Origin: CAYXVF01 sp964468125
GTDB taxonomy: Bacteria; Myxococcota; XYA12-FULL-58-9; CAYXVF01
Direction of reading: 5' to 3'
Length of the DNA stretch: 22,517 bases
NCBI GenBank assembly: GCA_964468125.1
Contig: CAYXVF010000098.1
Location: forward strand, 1 to 22,517
Shown: piece after piece, positions 8,131-15,913 of the stretch
How the letters are laid out: each line of letters starts with the position of its first letter
Numbering within the stretch: the stretch's first letter is position 1
Position numbers and translations under genes: made by a program
The notes under the pieces: model-generated
What the model was told of the DNA's origin: nothing
The model's database searches: none
The model's input: the letters and a program-made list of their open reading frames with translations, nothing else

Positions 8131-9713
8131 CCGTGCGTGCGCCCGTGGTCCTGTGTGTGCTCGTTGCCGTGACGCCGGCATGGGGACAGAGCGAGAGCGA
8201 GACCGAGCGCGACGCGGAGATCTTCGGAACCGAAGAGCTCGACGACACTACGGAAGAGGCGGAGTCCTCGGACCTAGACGAGCGGCGGGACGAGGCACTC
8301 TTCGGCGACGGAGAGACGGTGGGAGAGGACGTGGGCCTTTCCGTCGAGGCCCTGGAGAAAAAGCTCGCCGAAGGGCTCGATGAGCGTCAGGACCCGCTTG
8401 CTCTAGGAGGCGCGCTCTTTCTTCGTCTCGAGTACGCCAATGTTGCGGATGTGGATGCAGCGCAGCAGCGGATCGCGAGCCCGAATCTTCTGGACCTCTA
8501 CCTCGACGCACGGCCCACGCCGCGGCTTCGAGCCTACGTTCGCGGGCGCCTCCGCCACGACTTCACGCGAAACGACGACGCGGGGGATTCTCTGTTGGCC
8601 CTCCCCACCACCGGTTTCGGCACCCTCGACACCTCCACGGGGCAAACGTCGGTCTTGCTCGATCAGCTCTGGCTGAAGTTCGATCTCTTTCGGACGGTCT
8701 TCGTCACCGCCGGCCGCCAGCGGATCCGCTGGGGTACCGGGAGATTCTGGAATCCGACGGACTTCTTGAATCGGCAGTTTCGCGATCCTTTGGCGATTTT
8801 CGATGAGCGTCTCGGCGTCGGACTCGTGAAGCTGCATCTTCCTCTCGAAGAGCTCGGCTGGAATCTTTACGCCATCGGCAACTTCGAGGGCGCGTCCACC
8901 GCGGAGGAAGTAGGGGGCGCGCTTCGCGCGGAAGCGCTGATCGAGAACACCGAGCTCAGTCTCACCGCCGCCGGACGGAGCGGGCGACCGGTCCAGCTCG
9001 GAGCCGATCTCTCTTCGGCCCTGTGGCTCTTCGACGTTCGCGCGGAAGTTGCCTTCCTCTACGACGACCCGGGCCCGTTCTTCCGACCGGCGAGGGAGGG
9101 GGAAACAACTCCCATCGACGAGGCCGCGGGATTCATCGCGGATCTTCTCGGTACGGAGATCCCCGATGAGCTGCGAGCGGTCCCCGTAGACCGACGGGAC
9201 GAGTGGATCGTGCAAGCGAGCGCCGGGGCTGAGATTCAGATCGCCTACTCCGCGCAGGACAGCCTCTTCCTCGGGGCCGAATACTTCTTCTTCAACGTTG
9301 GCCAACGCGATGCGTCGATTTACCCGGCTCTCTTCGCCGCGAACGCCTTTGTGCCTCTCTACACCGGTCAGCACTACGGTGCGATTTTTCTCGCGCTTCC
9401 GAATCCCGGCGACTGGAACCGCTCGACGTTCAGTGTCAGCACCCTTGGCAACCTCTCGGACCGATCGTTCCTGTCGCGCCTCGATTTTTCGACAGACCTG
9501 CTCACCTTCGCGACGTTCAACGCCTACGCGAGCGTGAACTGGGGGGACGTCGGCGAATTTCGCTACAGCTATCGCTTGGATCCGGTCCCGTTCGACGGGC
9601 CGATACCGGAGCTCCCGCCGGAGCAGGCGGCCTTTGCGGACCTCTTTCTAAACGGCTTCACCATCAACGCCCCGCGGTTCAACTTGGGGGTCGCGATCCG
9701 GATGGCGATCTAG
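8127..9713 (+). CDS. Outer-membrane beta-barrel protein, DUF1302/porin-like
   Basis: This is a 528-residue outer-membrane protein, the last gene of the ABC operon. Residues 1-20 form a signal peptide ending PAWG. Residues 22-90 are a very acidic, disordered stretch with two related phrases (EIFGTEELDD and EALFGDGET) and a short helix. From about 90 to the end, alternating aromatic and polar strands suggest a barrel. The segment RQRIRWGTGRFWNPTDFLN (197-215) resembles the conserved first part of DUF1302/alginate-export-type barrels. The terminus RFNLGVAIRMAI ends in a strand but not in Phe. GTG at 8127 overlaps the previous stop; GTG at 8133 is possible. Its TAG stop shares the palindrome CTAG with the stop of the converging Omp85-like gene. 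It is probably the outer-membrane acceptor or exit point for the transporter. Confidence 0.8.
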   Translation: MTVRAPVVLCVLVAVTPAWGQSESETERDAEIFGTEELDDTTEEAESSDLDERRDEALFGDGETVGEDVGLSVEALEKKLAEGLDERQDPLALGGALFLRLEYANVADVDAAQQRIASPNLLDLYLDARPTPRLRAYVRGRLRHDFTRNDDAGDSLLALPTTGFGTLDTSTGQTSVLLDQLWLKFDLFRTVFVTAGRQRIRWGTGRFWNPTDFLNRQFRDPLAIFDERLGVGLVKLHLPLEELGWNLYAIGNFEGASTAEEVGGALRAEALIENTELSLTAAGRSGRPVQLGADLSSALWLFDVRAEVAFLYDDPGPFFRPAREGETTPIDEAAGFIADLLGTEIPDELRAVPVDRRDEWIVQASAGAEIQIAYSAQDSLFLGAEYFFFNVGQRDASIYPALFAANAFVPLYTGQHYGAIFLALPNPGDWNRSTFSVSTLGNLSDRSFLSRLDFSTDLLTFATFNAYASVNWGDVGEFRYSYRLDPVPFDGPIPELPPEQAAFADLFLNGFTINAPRFNLGVAIRMAI

Positions 9714-11011
9714 AAGTAGTGATTGAACGTGATGTAGAGGCCGCTCGTCTCTTGATCGAAGCTCTGGGCGTAGTCTGCACGAACGACGAAGTTGTCATTC
9801 CACGCGGCGTAGAAGCCTGCCACGGCCCCCGTGGCGAAGCTGAAGAAAGGGCCGTCGCGCTCGTAGTCCGCCCAAACGCGACCCGCATCGAAGCCGGCCA
9901 TCAGTGTCAGGTCGATGTCCTGCGCGAAGAGGTCGAAACTCGCAAAGCGGTAGCGAAGCTCGGCGGACGCGGTGGTTTTGATCTTGCCGATGAAACGATT
10001 CTTCACGACGCCGCGCAGCGTGCTTCCGCCGCCGATTCCGTCGAGATCGGACAGGCCTGCCGTCAAGGAGAGTTGGTAGAACGGCACGTTGCCAAAGGAG
10101 AAGTCGCCCAAGAGTCGCGCGGCCAGGACCAGGCGAGGCAAGAGGCGCTGATAGAATCGCAGATTGGCGGTGACGCCGCCGTACCAGAAGCGCCCGCCGG
10201 CGACGGGCCCCGCCATTCGGACGAGAACGGCGTGCCACATCCCGGAGGTCGGCGCTGGCTCGTTGTCGCGGGTGTCGTAGATGATCCCAACGCGCAGGTC
10301 ACCGTCGCGTTGACCGCGAGGGTTCCCGGCGTCGTCCAGCTCGAGCCCCACCAGATCCGCGCCCGCTTCGAGGTCCTCGACGAGTTTCGATGGTGCGTCC
10401 TGTCCGAGGTCGTCCTCCGGGTAGCGTACTTCGAGATCGTAGTAGCGAAAGCGGTAGCCGAGAAAGAGCTGCCAATCGTCGGTGAGGTCGCGTCGTACGT
10501 TTAGAAGCACCGCTGGAACGCGTTCACTGTAGTTGTTGTAGCGCGTGCCGATGAATCGCGGGTTCCCCGGGCAGACGTTCGGATTCGATTCGACAGCGTC
10601 ACGGTCCGTGCAGGTGAAGAAATCGGGATCGCGAATGGAACCGTTTCCGAGGCCGAAATAGTTGCTGAATCGCTCCGCGTAGAGCTGGAGTTGTCCGCCG
10701 ACGCGCCAGTGCGAGCCATTCAGTCGCGGTGCGTCGAGCTGGAGTGCGTGGTAGGCAACTCCGTTGGTCGTCTGAAAGAACTGCGCGATGGCGGCAAAGC
10801 GATAGGGCTTTTCGTTCTGTCCATGATCGTAGGCCGCGACCCGCAGGCCGTACCCCACTCCTTCGTCGGAGTTGAAGTTCACGAGGGGCAAGCCCGCGAA
10901 GTGCCAACCGGTGCGAAATTCCTCAGCCTCCAGCGCTTCTTCGCGTACCTCCGCATCGGCGGTGAGCACGAGGAGCAGGAGGAGTTTGGCCACGTTAGAG
11001 CTCCGTTTCAA
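9710..11011 (-). CDS. BamA/TamA-type surface antigen barrel without POTRA domains
   Basis: This 433-residue outer-membrane protein matches the Omp85/surface-antigen barrel family but starts directly with the barrel; no POTRA repeats precede it. After a signal peptide (LLLLLVLTADA), the first strand region GLPLVNFNSDEGVGYGL is typical. DTRDNEPAPTSG (about 246-257) and GGGSTLRGVVKNRF (about 327-340) correspond to conserved barrel and lid-loop motifs of the family. The last residues are NHYF, with the C-terminal Phe used as a BAM recognition signal. TTG at 11011 gives a normal-length signal peptide but a poorly spaced ribosome site. GTG at 10993 has GGAG seven bases upstream and would leave a 14-residue signal. 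The gene overlaps the GNAT gene upstream and converges on the barrel gene of the ABC operon. Confidence 0.85.
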   Translation of the reverse strand: MKRSSNVAKLLLLLVLTADAEVREEALEAEEFRTGWHFAGLPLVNFNSDEGVGYGLRVAAYDHGQNEKPYRFAAIAQFFQTTNGVAYHALQLDAPRLNGSHWRVGGQLQLYAERFSNYFGLGNGSIRDPDFFTCTDRDAVESNPNVCPGNPRFIGTRYNNYSERVPAVLLNVRRDLTDDWQLFLGYRFRYYDLEVRYPEDDLGQDAPSKLVEDLEAGADLVGLELDDAGNPRGQRDGDLRVGIIYDTRDNEPAPTSGMWHAVLVRMAGPVAGGRFWYGGVTANLRFYQRLLPRLVLAARLLGDFSFGNVPFYQLSLTAGLSDLDGIGGGSTLRGVVKNRFIGKIKTTASAELRYRFASFDLFAQDIDLTLMAGFDAGRVWADYERDGPFFSFATGAVAGFYAAWNDNFVVRADYAQSFDQETSGLYITFNHYF

Positions 11012-11447
11012 ACACCTCGTAGCCGTAGTCGGTCATGCCGAGGGCCTCGTAGGTGGCTTTCGCGGTCGCATTGCTCCGGTACACATAGAGTCGGAGCCCG
11101 CAGACGTTTTCGGCGGCGCGAGCCTCACGTTGCACGTATTCGTATAGGGCTCGGTAGACGCCCTGGCGCCGTCGCTCTGGGTGCACGTAAACCGACTGAA
11201 TCCACCAGAATTGCCCGTTTCGCCAATCGCTCCATTCGTAGGTGAGCATCAGCTGGCCGACCACGCGACCGCCTGCGTCCGAGGCGAGCCAATAGGCGCC
11301 TCGGGTAGGGTCTTCGAGCACCGCAGCGCACCCTGCCCGTAGGGTGGCAGGGTTGAGCGTCTTTTTCTCCGTTTCGAGCGCCATCGCTGAGTTATTGGCG
11401 CACAGGAGGTCTAGATCTTCGGAGGTCGCGCGTCTGATCGTCCACAT
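10995..11447 (-). CDS. GNAT-family N-acetyltransferase
   Basis: This protein of about 150 residues has the GNAT fold and would transfer an acetyl group from acetyl-CoA to an unknown amine. The N-terminus MWTIRRATSEDLDLL is the typical first strand and helix. The acetyl-CoA loop appears in VYVHPERRRQGVYRALYEYV, where RRQGVY matches the (Q/R)xxGx(G/A) motif except that Tyr replaces the last small residue. A later LRLYVYRSNATAKATYEALG is the usual motif B ending, including Asn and the Y-E-A-L-G-M helix. I prefer the ATG at 11447; GTG at 11465 adds six residues. Its stop lies just before or inside the start of the Omp85-like gene, so the two are probably co-expressed. Confidence 0.88.
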   Translation of the reverse strand: MWTIRRATSEDLDLLCANNSAMALETEKKTLNPATLRAGCAAVLEDPTRGAYWLASDAGGRVVGQLMLTYEWSDWRNGQFWWIQSVYVHPERRRQGVYRALYEYVQREARAAENVCGLRLYVYRSNATAKATYEALGMTDYGYEVFETEL

Positions 11448-11531
11448 GGAAGCGCTCGTTAGCACGCGCGCGCAAAAAGTTCAGCACCGGTCTGCGAGAT
11501 CGGGCAGGTTAGCGACTCCGGAGGTTGGTGA

Positions 11532-12047
11532 GTGTCCATGCATCGTGCGGTGATGCGTGCGCTGGATCGGTTTGCACGCAACTCAAAGCTTCTGTCGCTC
11601 CTCGACACGCCCGGCTTGGAGCGTCTGGCCGAGTCGGGTCGGATCGAGCATCGCGAGCAAGACGATGTGATCGTCCGTCAGGGCGACGATAGCCACACCT
11701 TCTATTTAGTCGTGGCCGGATCGGTGCGTGTGATCGTGCGCGACGGGGGCCATGAGCGCGAGGTCGCAAAGCTCGACGGGGGCAACTTCTTCGGCGAGAT
11801 CGGGACGCTCACCAATCAGCCGCGCTCTGCCACGGTCGTCTGCGAAACGCCCGTCGAGCTCGTGGTCTTCGAGCGTGACCCGGTGCTCGACGTGCTGCGT
11901 GACTACCCTCGTGTGCACGAGGTCGTCGGCAAGGTAGGGCTCGCCCGCAGCGAAGAGAACCAGCGGGGCCACGGGCTGGCCGAAGCCCTAGAGGGTGACC
12001 ACGATGAAATCGGGGGGTTGGCGGATCTTCTCGAAGGGCCGGACTGA
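11532..12047 (+). CDS. Cyclic nucleotide-binding domain protein, single domain
   Basis: This 171-residue protein is essentially one CAP-type cyclic nucleotide-binding domain with a short acidic tail. The phosphate-binding cassette FGEIGTLTNQPRSATV (about 87-102) keeps Glu89, which contacts the ribose, and Arg98, which contacts the cyclic phosphate, so ligand binding is plausible. There is no helix-turn-helix DNA-binding domain after it, no kinase and no membrane segment. It is therefore a regulatory or adaptor module, not a transcription factor of the Crp class. GTG at 11532 is favoured as start because GGAGG at 11520-11524 lies seven bases before it; ATG at 11538 is the alternative. It is divergent from the GNAT gene. 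Confidence 0.9.
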   Translation: MSMHRAVMRALDRFARNSKLLSLLDTPGLERLAESGRIEHREQDDVIVRQGDDSHTFYLVVAGSVRVIVRDGGHEREVAKLDGGNFFGEIGTLTNQPRSATVVCETPVELVVFERDPVLDVLRDYPRVHEVVGKVGLARSEENQRGHGLAEALEGDHDEIGGLADLLEGPD

Positions 12048-12057
12048 GCGAATTTCT

Positions 12058-12087
12058 TTGGTCGCAGGCGCGGCTACCCCTTAATGT
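12058..12087 (+). promoter_or_regulatory. Weak candidate promoter for the 12108 lipoprotein
   Basis: TTGGTC at 12058-12063 and TAATGT at 12082-12087 are 18 bases apart, in the 60-base gap between the cyclic-nucleotide-binding gene and the lipoprotein gene. Four bases of the -35 and the key T-A....T of the -10 match the sigma-70 consensus. It is supported by position and spacing only. Confidence 0.3.
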
Positions 12088-12107
12088 TCCCGGCGAGGAG
12101 GGATTCC

Positions 12108-12893
12108 ATGAAAGCGACACGCACCGCGATGCTCCGCCTCTTGTTGGCCGGGGCGCTCGTCACCTTCAGCAGCGCCTGCTTTGAGGTCAATCAGACCATC
12201 AAGCTCAAGAAGAACATGTCCGGCACAGCGGCCTTCGACTTCAAGATGGATCTCGAGCCGATGGTCTACATGATGGCCTTCATGGAAAAGGCGATGAGCG
12301 GCGGCGGAGAGAATCCCACGATCACCGAGAAGGACCTCGCGAAAGCGCGCAAAGAATTTCTCGCGACCCAGGGCGATGAGTTCAAGGACAAGATGGGAAG
12401 CAAGGAAGAAGTTGCATCCAAGCTGCCTGATGGCGTCAAGCTGAAGAAGTACAAGGCCAAGACCCGCGGCACAAAAATGAGTGTCAATGCGCTCTTCGCC
12501 TTCGACAAGGTCACGAAGCTCAACGATGTCGCCATGGGAGAAAACGAAAAGGAGTCTCCCATGTCCGGGCTCACGATCGAGGAAACCGCGGACACGCTGA
12601 CCATCTCGACAGTCTTGGACAATCCGACGAAGAATGGAGCCGGTGGCATGGGGGGACTGGGCGGCCCAGGTGGAAGCCCGGAGGACATGCCTGGACCCAT
12701 GGGTGACATGATGCGAAACGCGCTCAACAAGATGCGGTTCAATATCGTGATCGATGCGCCCTTTCAGGTGGTCGAGCACAACGCAACGAGCCAGCGTGGG
12801 AACCGGCTCAGCTGGAAGATCGATTATGCGGCAATGAAGGCAGCCGAGGAATCGGGCCAACCCATGAGTGTCCGAGTCGTCTATAAGAAGTGA
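12108..12893 (+). CDS. Hypothetical lipoprotein, Lys- and Met-rich
   Basis: This is a predicted 261-residue lipoprotein. The signal MKATRTAMLRLLLAGALV is followed by TFSSAC, giving a lipobox cysteine at about residue 24. The mature part begins FEVNQTIKLKKNMSGTAAF, a beta-rich opening seen in bacterial lipoproteins of unknown role. It contains a Lys-rich middle (EFKDKMGSKEEVASKL) and a Gly/Met/Pro-rich low-complexity loop at about 180-205 (GGMGGLGGPGGSPEDMPGPM). I do not recognise a named domain with confidence. AGGAGG at 12096-12101 lies six bases before the ATG and rules out the longer upstream reading. Its stop is separated by four bases from the stop of the converging methyltransferase gene. 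Confidence 0.82.
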   Translation: MKATRTAMLRLLLAGALVTFSSACFEVNQTIKLKKNMSGTAAFDFKMDLEPMVYMMAFMEKAMSGGGENPTITEKDLAKARKEFLATQGDEFKDKMGSKEEVASKLPDGVKLKKYKAKTRGTKMSVNALFAFDKVTKLNDVAMGENEKESPMSGLTIEETADTLTISTVLDNPTKNGAGGMGGLGGPGGSPEDMPGPMGDMMRNALNKMRFNIVIDAPFQVVEHNATSQRGNRLSWKIDYAAMKAAEESGQPMSVRVVYKK

Positions 12894-12897
12894 CCTG

Positions 12898-13764
12898 TCA
12901 GAGTTTTCGCAACACGGCGAAGTAGATTGGCCCGAACCCGGTCTGATCGGGCAAGAGAAGCGAGCCGCAACGGGTGCGCTCGCCCTGCGACCCGATCGAC
13001 TCGTCGAGCGCGACGCGGCCCCGACGTTTCTTCAGGAGCTTCTGAACCACGCCGTCATTTTCCCGGGGATCGAGGGCACAGGTGCTGTAGACCAGGCGGG
13101 CCCCGGGGGCTGCGCTGTCGATGGCGGCGGCCAAAATCGCGCCCTGTCGAATTGAGAGCTGGCGCGGACGCGCGGGGGTCCACGCCGCGAGGGCTTTTGG
13201 GTCGGCGAGCACGTGCGCCTCGGACGAGCAGGGTGCGTCGACCAGGATGCGGTCGTAGCGCTCCGGCTCGTGAAGCCCCCAACGACTCGCGTCAAAGCCC
13301 GTAACGCGGACGCGTGAGCGCAGCGCTCCGGGGAGGTAGCTGTCGAGAACCACGCGTAGGCGTTGAAGACGCCCCCGGGAACTGTCGTTGCTCGTGAGCG
13401 CGCCTGCCTCGGCGAGTGCTTCGGCGAGGATCAGGGTCTTGCCGCCAGGTGCCGCGCAGAGATCGAGCACGTCTTCCCCGCTTTGAACCTGAAGGGCGCG
13501 GGCGGCGAGAACCGAAGCCCCGTCCATCAGGTAGTAGGGCAGGGGCGGTGGGCCCGTCGGTGGTGTGAGCTCTGCGTGGCGATAGCAGCCCGGGAGGACC
13601 TCTTGCGCGTCGGTCGGCAGGGCGTTCCAGGGGGCCGGATGGAAGCGGTTGAGCCGCGCAACCTGGGTTCGACTCTCGAGCAGAGCTGGGCGCAGCGACG
13701 TCCAACGATCTCCGAAGATTTCCCGGTAGTGGGCGTCGAAAGCTTCACCGCTCATCGCACTCAC
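12898..13764 (-). CDS. RsmB/NOP2-type RNA (cytosine-C5) methyltransferase, NSUN4-like
   Basis: This 288-residue SAM-dependent enzyme is of the RsmB/NOP2/NSUN class, which forms 5-methylcytosine in rRNA or tRNA. SAM motif I is DLCAAPGGKT (101-110). Motif IV is DAPCSSE (176-182), with the releasing Cys179, and motif VI is YSTCALDPRENDGVV (226-240), with the catalytic Cys229. Both cysteines of the family's two-cysteine mechanism are present. The short N-terminal part, with no NusB-like or PUA domain, and the arrangement around LLVP/QLSIRQGAIL resemble mitochondrial NSUN4 more than E. coli RsmB or RsmF. GTG at 13764 has AGGCGG upstream; ATG at 13755 is possible. The exact RNA target cannot be told from sequence. 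Confidence 0.9.
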   Translation of the reverse strand: MSAMSGEAFDAHYREIFGDRWTSLRPALLESRTQVARLNRFHPAPWNALPTDAQEVLPGCYRHAELTPPTGPPPLPYYLMDGASVLAARALQVQSGEDVLDLCAAPGGKTLILAEALAEAGALTSNDSSRGRLQRLRVVLDSYLPGALRSRVRVTGFDASRWGLHEPERYDRILVDAPCSSEAHVLADPKALAAWTPARPRQLSIRQGAILAAAIDSAAPGARLVYSTCALDPRENDGVVQKLLKKRRGRVALDESIGSQGERTRCGSLLLPDQTGFGPIYFAVLRKL

Positions 13765-13823
13765 GCTATCGCCGCCTGAGGCGTTGCGCCAGCCGGGCAG
13801 CTCTGGGTAAGGGAGGTGACGTC

Positions 13824-14543
13824 ATGCGGATTTGTGTCGCGATCTTCATCGCCGGGAGCGTCATCGCATGCACCCGGGAGGCACCAGAGGCCGTCGAGCC
13901 CGAGGGCCCAACGCGTCCAGCGCAGCCCGCGCCGGAGCGGGTAATACGCGCGAAGCCCTGTGAAAACGCTCCGGCCTGGACCGAGATCGCCGAGCGCTGC
14001 GAGGCAGATGGCTTCATCTATGGGGTCGCGTCGGTGCGAGCGATTCCGAATCCGTCGATGCGGGTTCACCTCGCGGCCGATCACGCTCGGGCATCGCTCG
14101 CGGAGCCCGGCACGAGCGTGATCGTTCACAGCGAAGTGTTGGACCTCGCGACCTGCGACGACTCCACCTGGGCTCTCGCCCGACGCCCGCGGGCGGAGGT
14201 TGAGCCCGCCCTCGCGGCGTGTGGGGACCGGATCGGGGAGCGCAGCTCGCACTTTCCCGAGTGTCCGGATTGGAGTACCGCGCTCGCAACGTTGGACGGT
14301 GACCGAATTCGAGGCGTCGGCTACGTGATCGGCGTGCGCAACGAAGCGTTGGCGCGCAGTGCAGCGAGCAACCGCGCGATTGCAGAACAACGCAAGAGCC
14401 TGGGCTTTCGGGTGACCCGAAGCGAGGACGGCTCGGTCAGCACCGCGACCACCAGTGAGGCGATGGCGGTGAAGGAAGAAGAGCTGGTTGAGACCTGCGG
14501 TGAGATCACCGTCGTCCGGATCACCAGCCGAGTCGTTCGATGA
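13824..14543 (+). CDS. LPP20-like lipoprotein
   Basis: This predicted lipoprotein has 239 residues with a short signal (MRICVAIFIAGSVIAC) and lipobox cysteine at 16. A Pro/Glu-rich linker follows, then a region resembling the LPP20 family: a beta strand with FIYGVASVRAI followed by a helix full of Ala and Arg (HLAADHARASLAE). A second, similar unit appears later (RIRGVGYVIGVRNEALARSA followed by ASNRAIAEQRKSL), so the protein may contain a duplication of this element. Several cysteines in the mature part could form disulfides. GGGAGGTGA at 13811-13819 is a strong ribosome site. The next lipoprotein gene starts at its stop (ATGA overlap), so both are translated together. Function unknown; the family assignment is tentative. 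Confidence 0.75.
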   Translation: MRICVAIFIAGSVIACTREAPEAVEPEGPTRPAQPAPERVIRAKPCENAPAWTEIAERCEADGFIYGVASVRAIPNPSMRVHLAADHARASLAEPGTSVIVHSEVLDLATCDDSTWALARRPRAEVEPALAACGDRIGERSSHFPECPDWSTALATLDGDRIRGVGYVIGVRNEALARSAASNRAIAEQRKSLGFRVTRSEDGSVSTATTSEAMAVKEEELVETCGEITVVRITSRVVR

Positions 14544-14860
14544 GAGTCTTTCTCTTCTGGATCGGTGCCGTGTTTGCGGGAATCGGCTGCACCGAAGACG
14601 CAGAGCTCGGCAGAGAGCTGCGCTCCTTTTGTGCCTTGGTCGAGGAGGCCGCCACCGCTCACCCGGATGACCGGGCGGCGCGTTCGCGCTACGTCGCGGA
14701 GCGTTCGGACGCGGCGATGAGCTCGTCGAAGCTCGTGGACGTCATGCGGGACCTAGCGGTCGCCGACGCCGGGGAGCGCCCGGAGATACTCGCCGAGGCT
14801 GCGCGCAGGGGTGGCCTCCGGGATTTTGAGTGTCCAGAAATTCTCAGCCTCTATCAGTAA
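14540..14860 (+). CDS. Small hypothetical lipoprotein
   Basis: A 106-residue predicted lipoprotein. The signal MRVFLFWIGAVFAGIGC ends in a lipobox with cysteine at 17. The mature part is helical and acidic (TEDAELGRELRSFCALVEEA) with a repeated Ala/Arg pattern and ends ECPEILSLYQ. The two remaining cysteines could pair. The ATG overlaps the stop of the LPP20-like gene, indicating translational coupling and probably a joint function at the outer membrane. The 3' end overlaps murB on the other strand by 17 bases. No domain recognised. Confidence 0.75.
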   Translation: MRVFLFWIGAVFAGIGCTEDAELGRELRSFCALVEEAATAHPDDRAARSRYVAERSDAAMSSSKLVDVMRDLAVADAGERPEILAEAARRGGLRDFECPEILSLYQ

Positions 14861-15878
14861 AACCGAGCCAGATGGGTTCCGGGCGTAGCACGATCGAAAA
14901 GCGGCGATCGACCTCGTCCCGAATCTCATAGGCGAGGGCGGCGATCTCCCGGGCGGTCGCGCCCCCGCGATTGATCAGGGCGAGCGCGTGGGCGCTCGAG
15001 AGCCCGGCGCGGCCCCGTACGTGCCCCTTGCGAAATCCCGCGTGTTCGATCAACCAGGCCGCCGGGAGCTTCACGTCCGAGGTCGTGGTAGGATAGCGGG
15101 GCGCGCTCTCACCGCTGACCTCGTCGACCTGGTCCGCAACATCGGGAGATACGATGGGGTTGATGAAGAAGGAGCCAGCGCTTCGGTGGTTTGGGTCGGA
15201 GCGGTCCCAGACCATCGACTTTTCTCGACGGATGTCGAGCACGGTGCGGCGAACGGCCGCAATGGACGGGCGCCTCGTCGGAATTCGTGACAGTAGGTCG
15301 CGGTAGCGCAGCTCTGGACGGCCTCCCCGCAGCAGACGCAAGTGGACCGCGGTCACGACGAATTGGTCACGCCAGTGGGACTTGAAGGCGCTCGTACGGT
15401 ATCCAAACTGACACTCTTTGGCGCTTAAAGTGGTTCGGGTCAACGTGGCTCGGTTTATCGCTTCAACGGCTTCCACGGTTTCGGCGATCTCACGGCCGTA
15501 GGCGCCGATGTTCTGGATGGGGGCCGCCCCCACTCGCCCTGGGATCCCGCTCAAACACTCGAGACCCGCGAGCTCTGCGCCGACGCATCGCTCGACGAGA
15601 GTGTCCCACTCGACGCCCGCGGTCGCGCGGACCCGATCTCCGTCGATTTCGATCGATGACTCCGTCGGGTGTAGGACGACACCGCGCAGCCCCGCATCGG
15701 AGATCAGGACGTTGCTCCCGCCGCCGAGAACGGTAACCGCCTGCCCGTGGGTGCGTGCGCCATCGAGTGCTTCGATGACGGCATCGGCGCCTTCCGCCTC
15801 AACATAGAATTGCGCGTGGCCCCCAACTTCGAGGGTCGTTCGGGGCGCGAGGGGAACATTGCTCTGCCATTCGCTCAC
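14844..15878 (-). CDS. murB: UDP-N-acetylmuramate dehydrogenase
   Basis: MurB reduces UDP-GlcNAc-enolpyruvate to UDP-MurNAc with NADPH and FAD in cytoplasmic peptidoglycan precursor synthesis. The 344-residue length and layout fit the E. coli-like (type I) form. Visible are the FAD-binding LGGGSN (51-56), GIPGRVGAAPIQNIGAYG (111-128), FGYRTSAFK (158-166) containing the Tyr-Arg pair of type I enzymes, the catalytic serine in AGSFF (Ser236), and the C-terminal catalytic glutamate in RPEP (Glu334). GTG at 15878 is the only sensible start; no Shine-Dalgarno sequence precedes it. The start codon lies at the tip of a perfect 8-bp hairpin, and a promoter ends seven bases before it. murB is not next to the usual mur/fts cluster genes here. 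Confidence 0.96.
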   Translation of the reverse strand: MSEWQSNVPLAPRTTLEVGGHAQFYVEAEGADAVIEALDGARTHGQAVTVLGGGSNVLISDAGLRGVVLHPTESSIEIDGDRVRATAGVEWDTLVERCVGAELAGLECLSGIPGRVGAAPIQNIGAYGREIAETVEAVEAINRATLTRTTLSAKECQFGYRTSAFKSHWRDQFVVTAVHLRLLRGGRPELRYRDLLSRIPTRRPSIAAVRRTVLDIRREKSMVWDRSDPNHRSAGSFFINPIVSPDVADQVDEVSGESAPRYPTTTSDVKLPAAWLIEHAGFRKGHVRGRAGLSSAHALALINRGGATAREIAALAYEIRDEVDRRFSIVLRPEPIWLGFTDRG

Positions 15879-15885
15879 GAATGGC
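15866..15885 (-). promoter_or_regulatory. Inverted repeat enclosing the murB start codon
   Basis: GCCATTCG (15866-15873) and CGAATGGC (15878-15885) are perfect reverse complements separated by four bases. In a murB message that includes the left arm, the GTG start would have its first base in the stem and the other two in the loop. It could limit initiation or serve as a protein site in DNA. Confidence 0.5.
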
Positions 15886-15913
15886 GGCTAGCGCGGGAGC
15901 GCTGGGCGGTCAA
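15885..15913 (-). promoter_or_regulatory. Candidate murB promoter
   Basis: On the minus strand TTGACC (15913-15908) and TAGCCG (15890-15885) have a 17-base spacer, a good sigma-70 layout. Transcription would begin at about 15877-15879, essentially on the GTG start codon, which predicts a leaderless murB message. The -35 overlaps the stop codon of the upstream gene at 15910. Confidence 0.45.
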
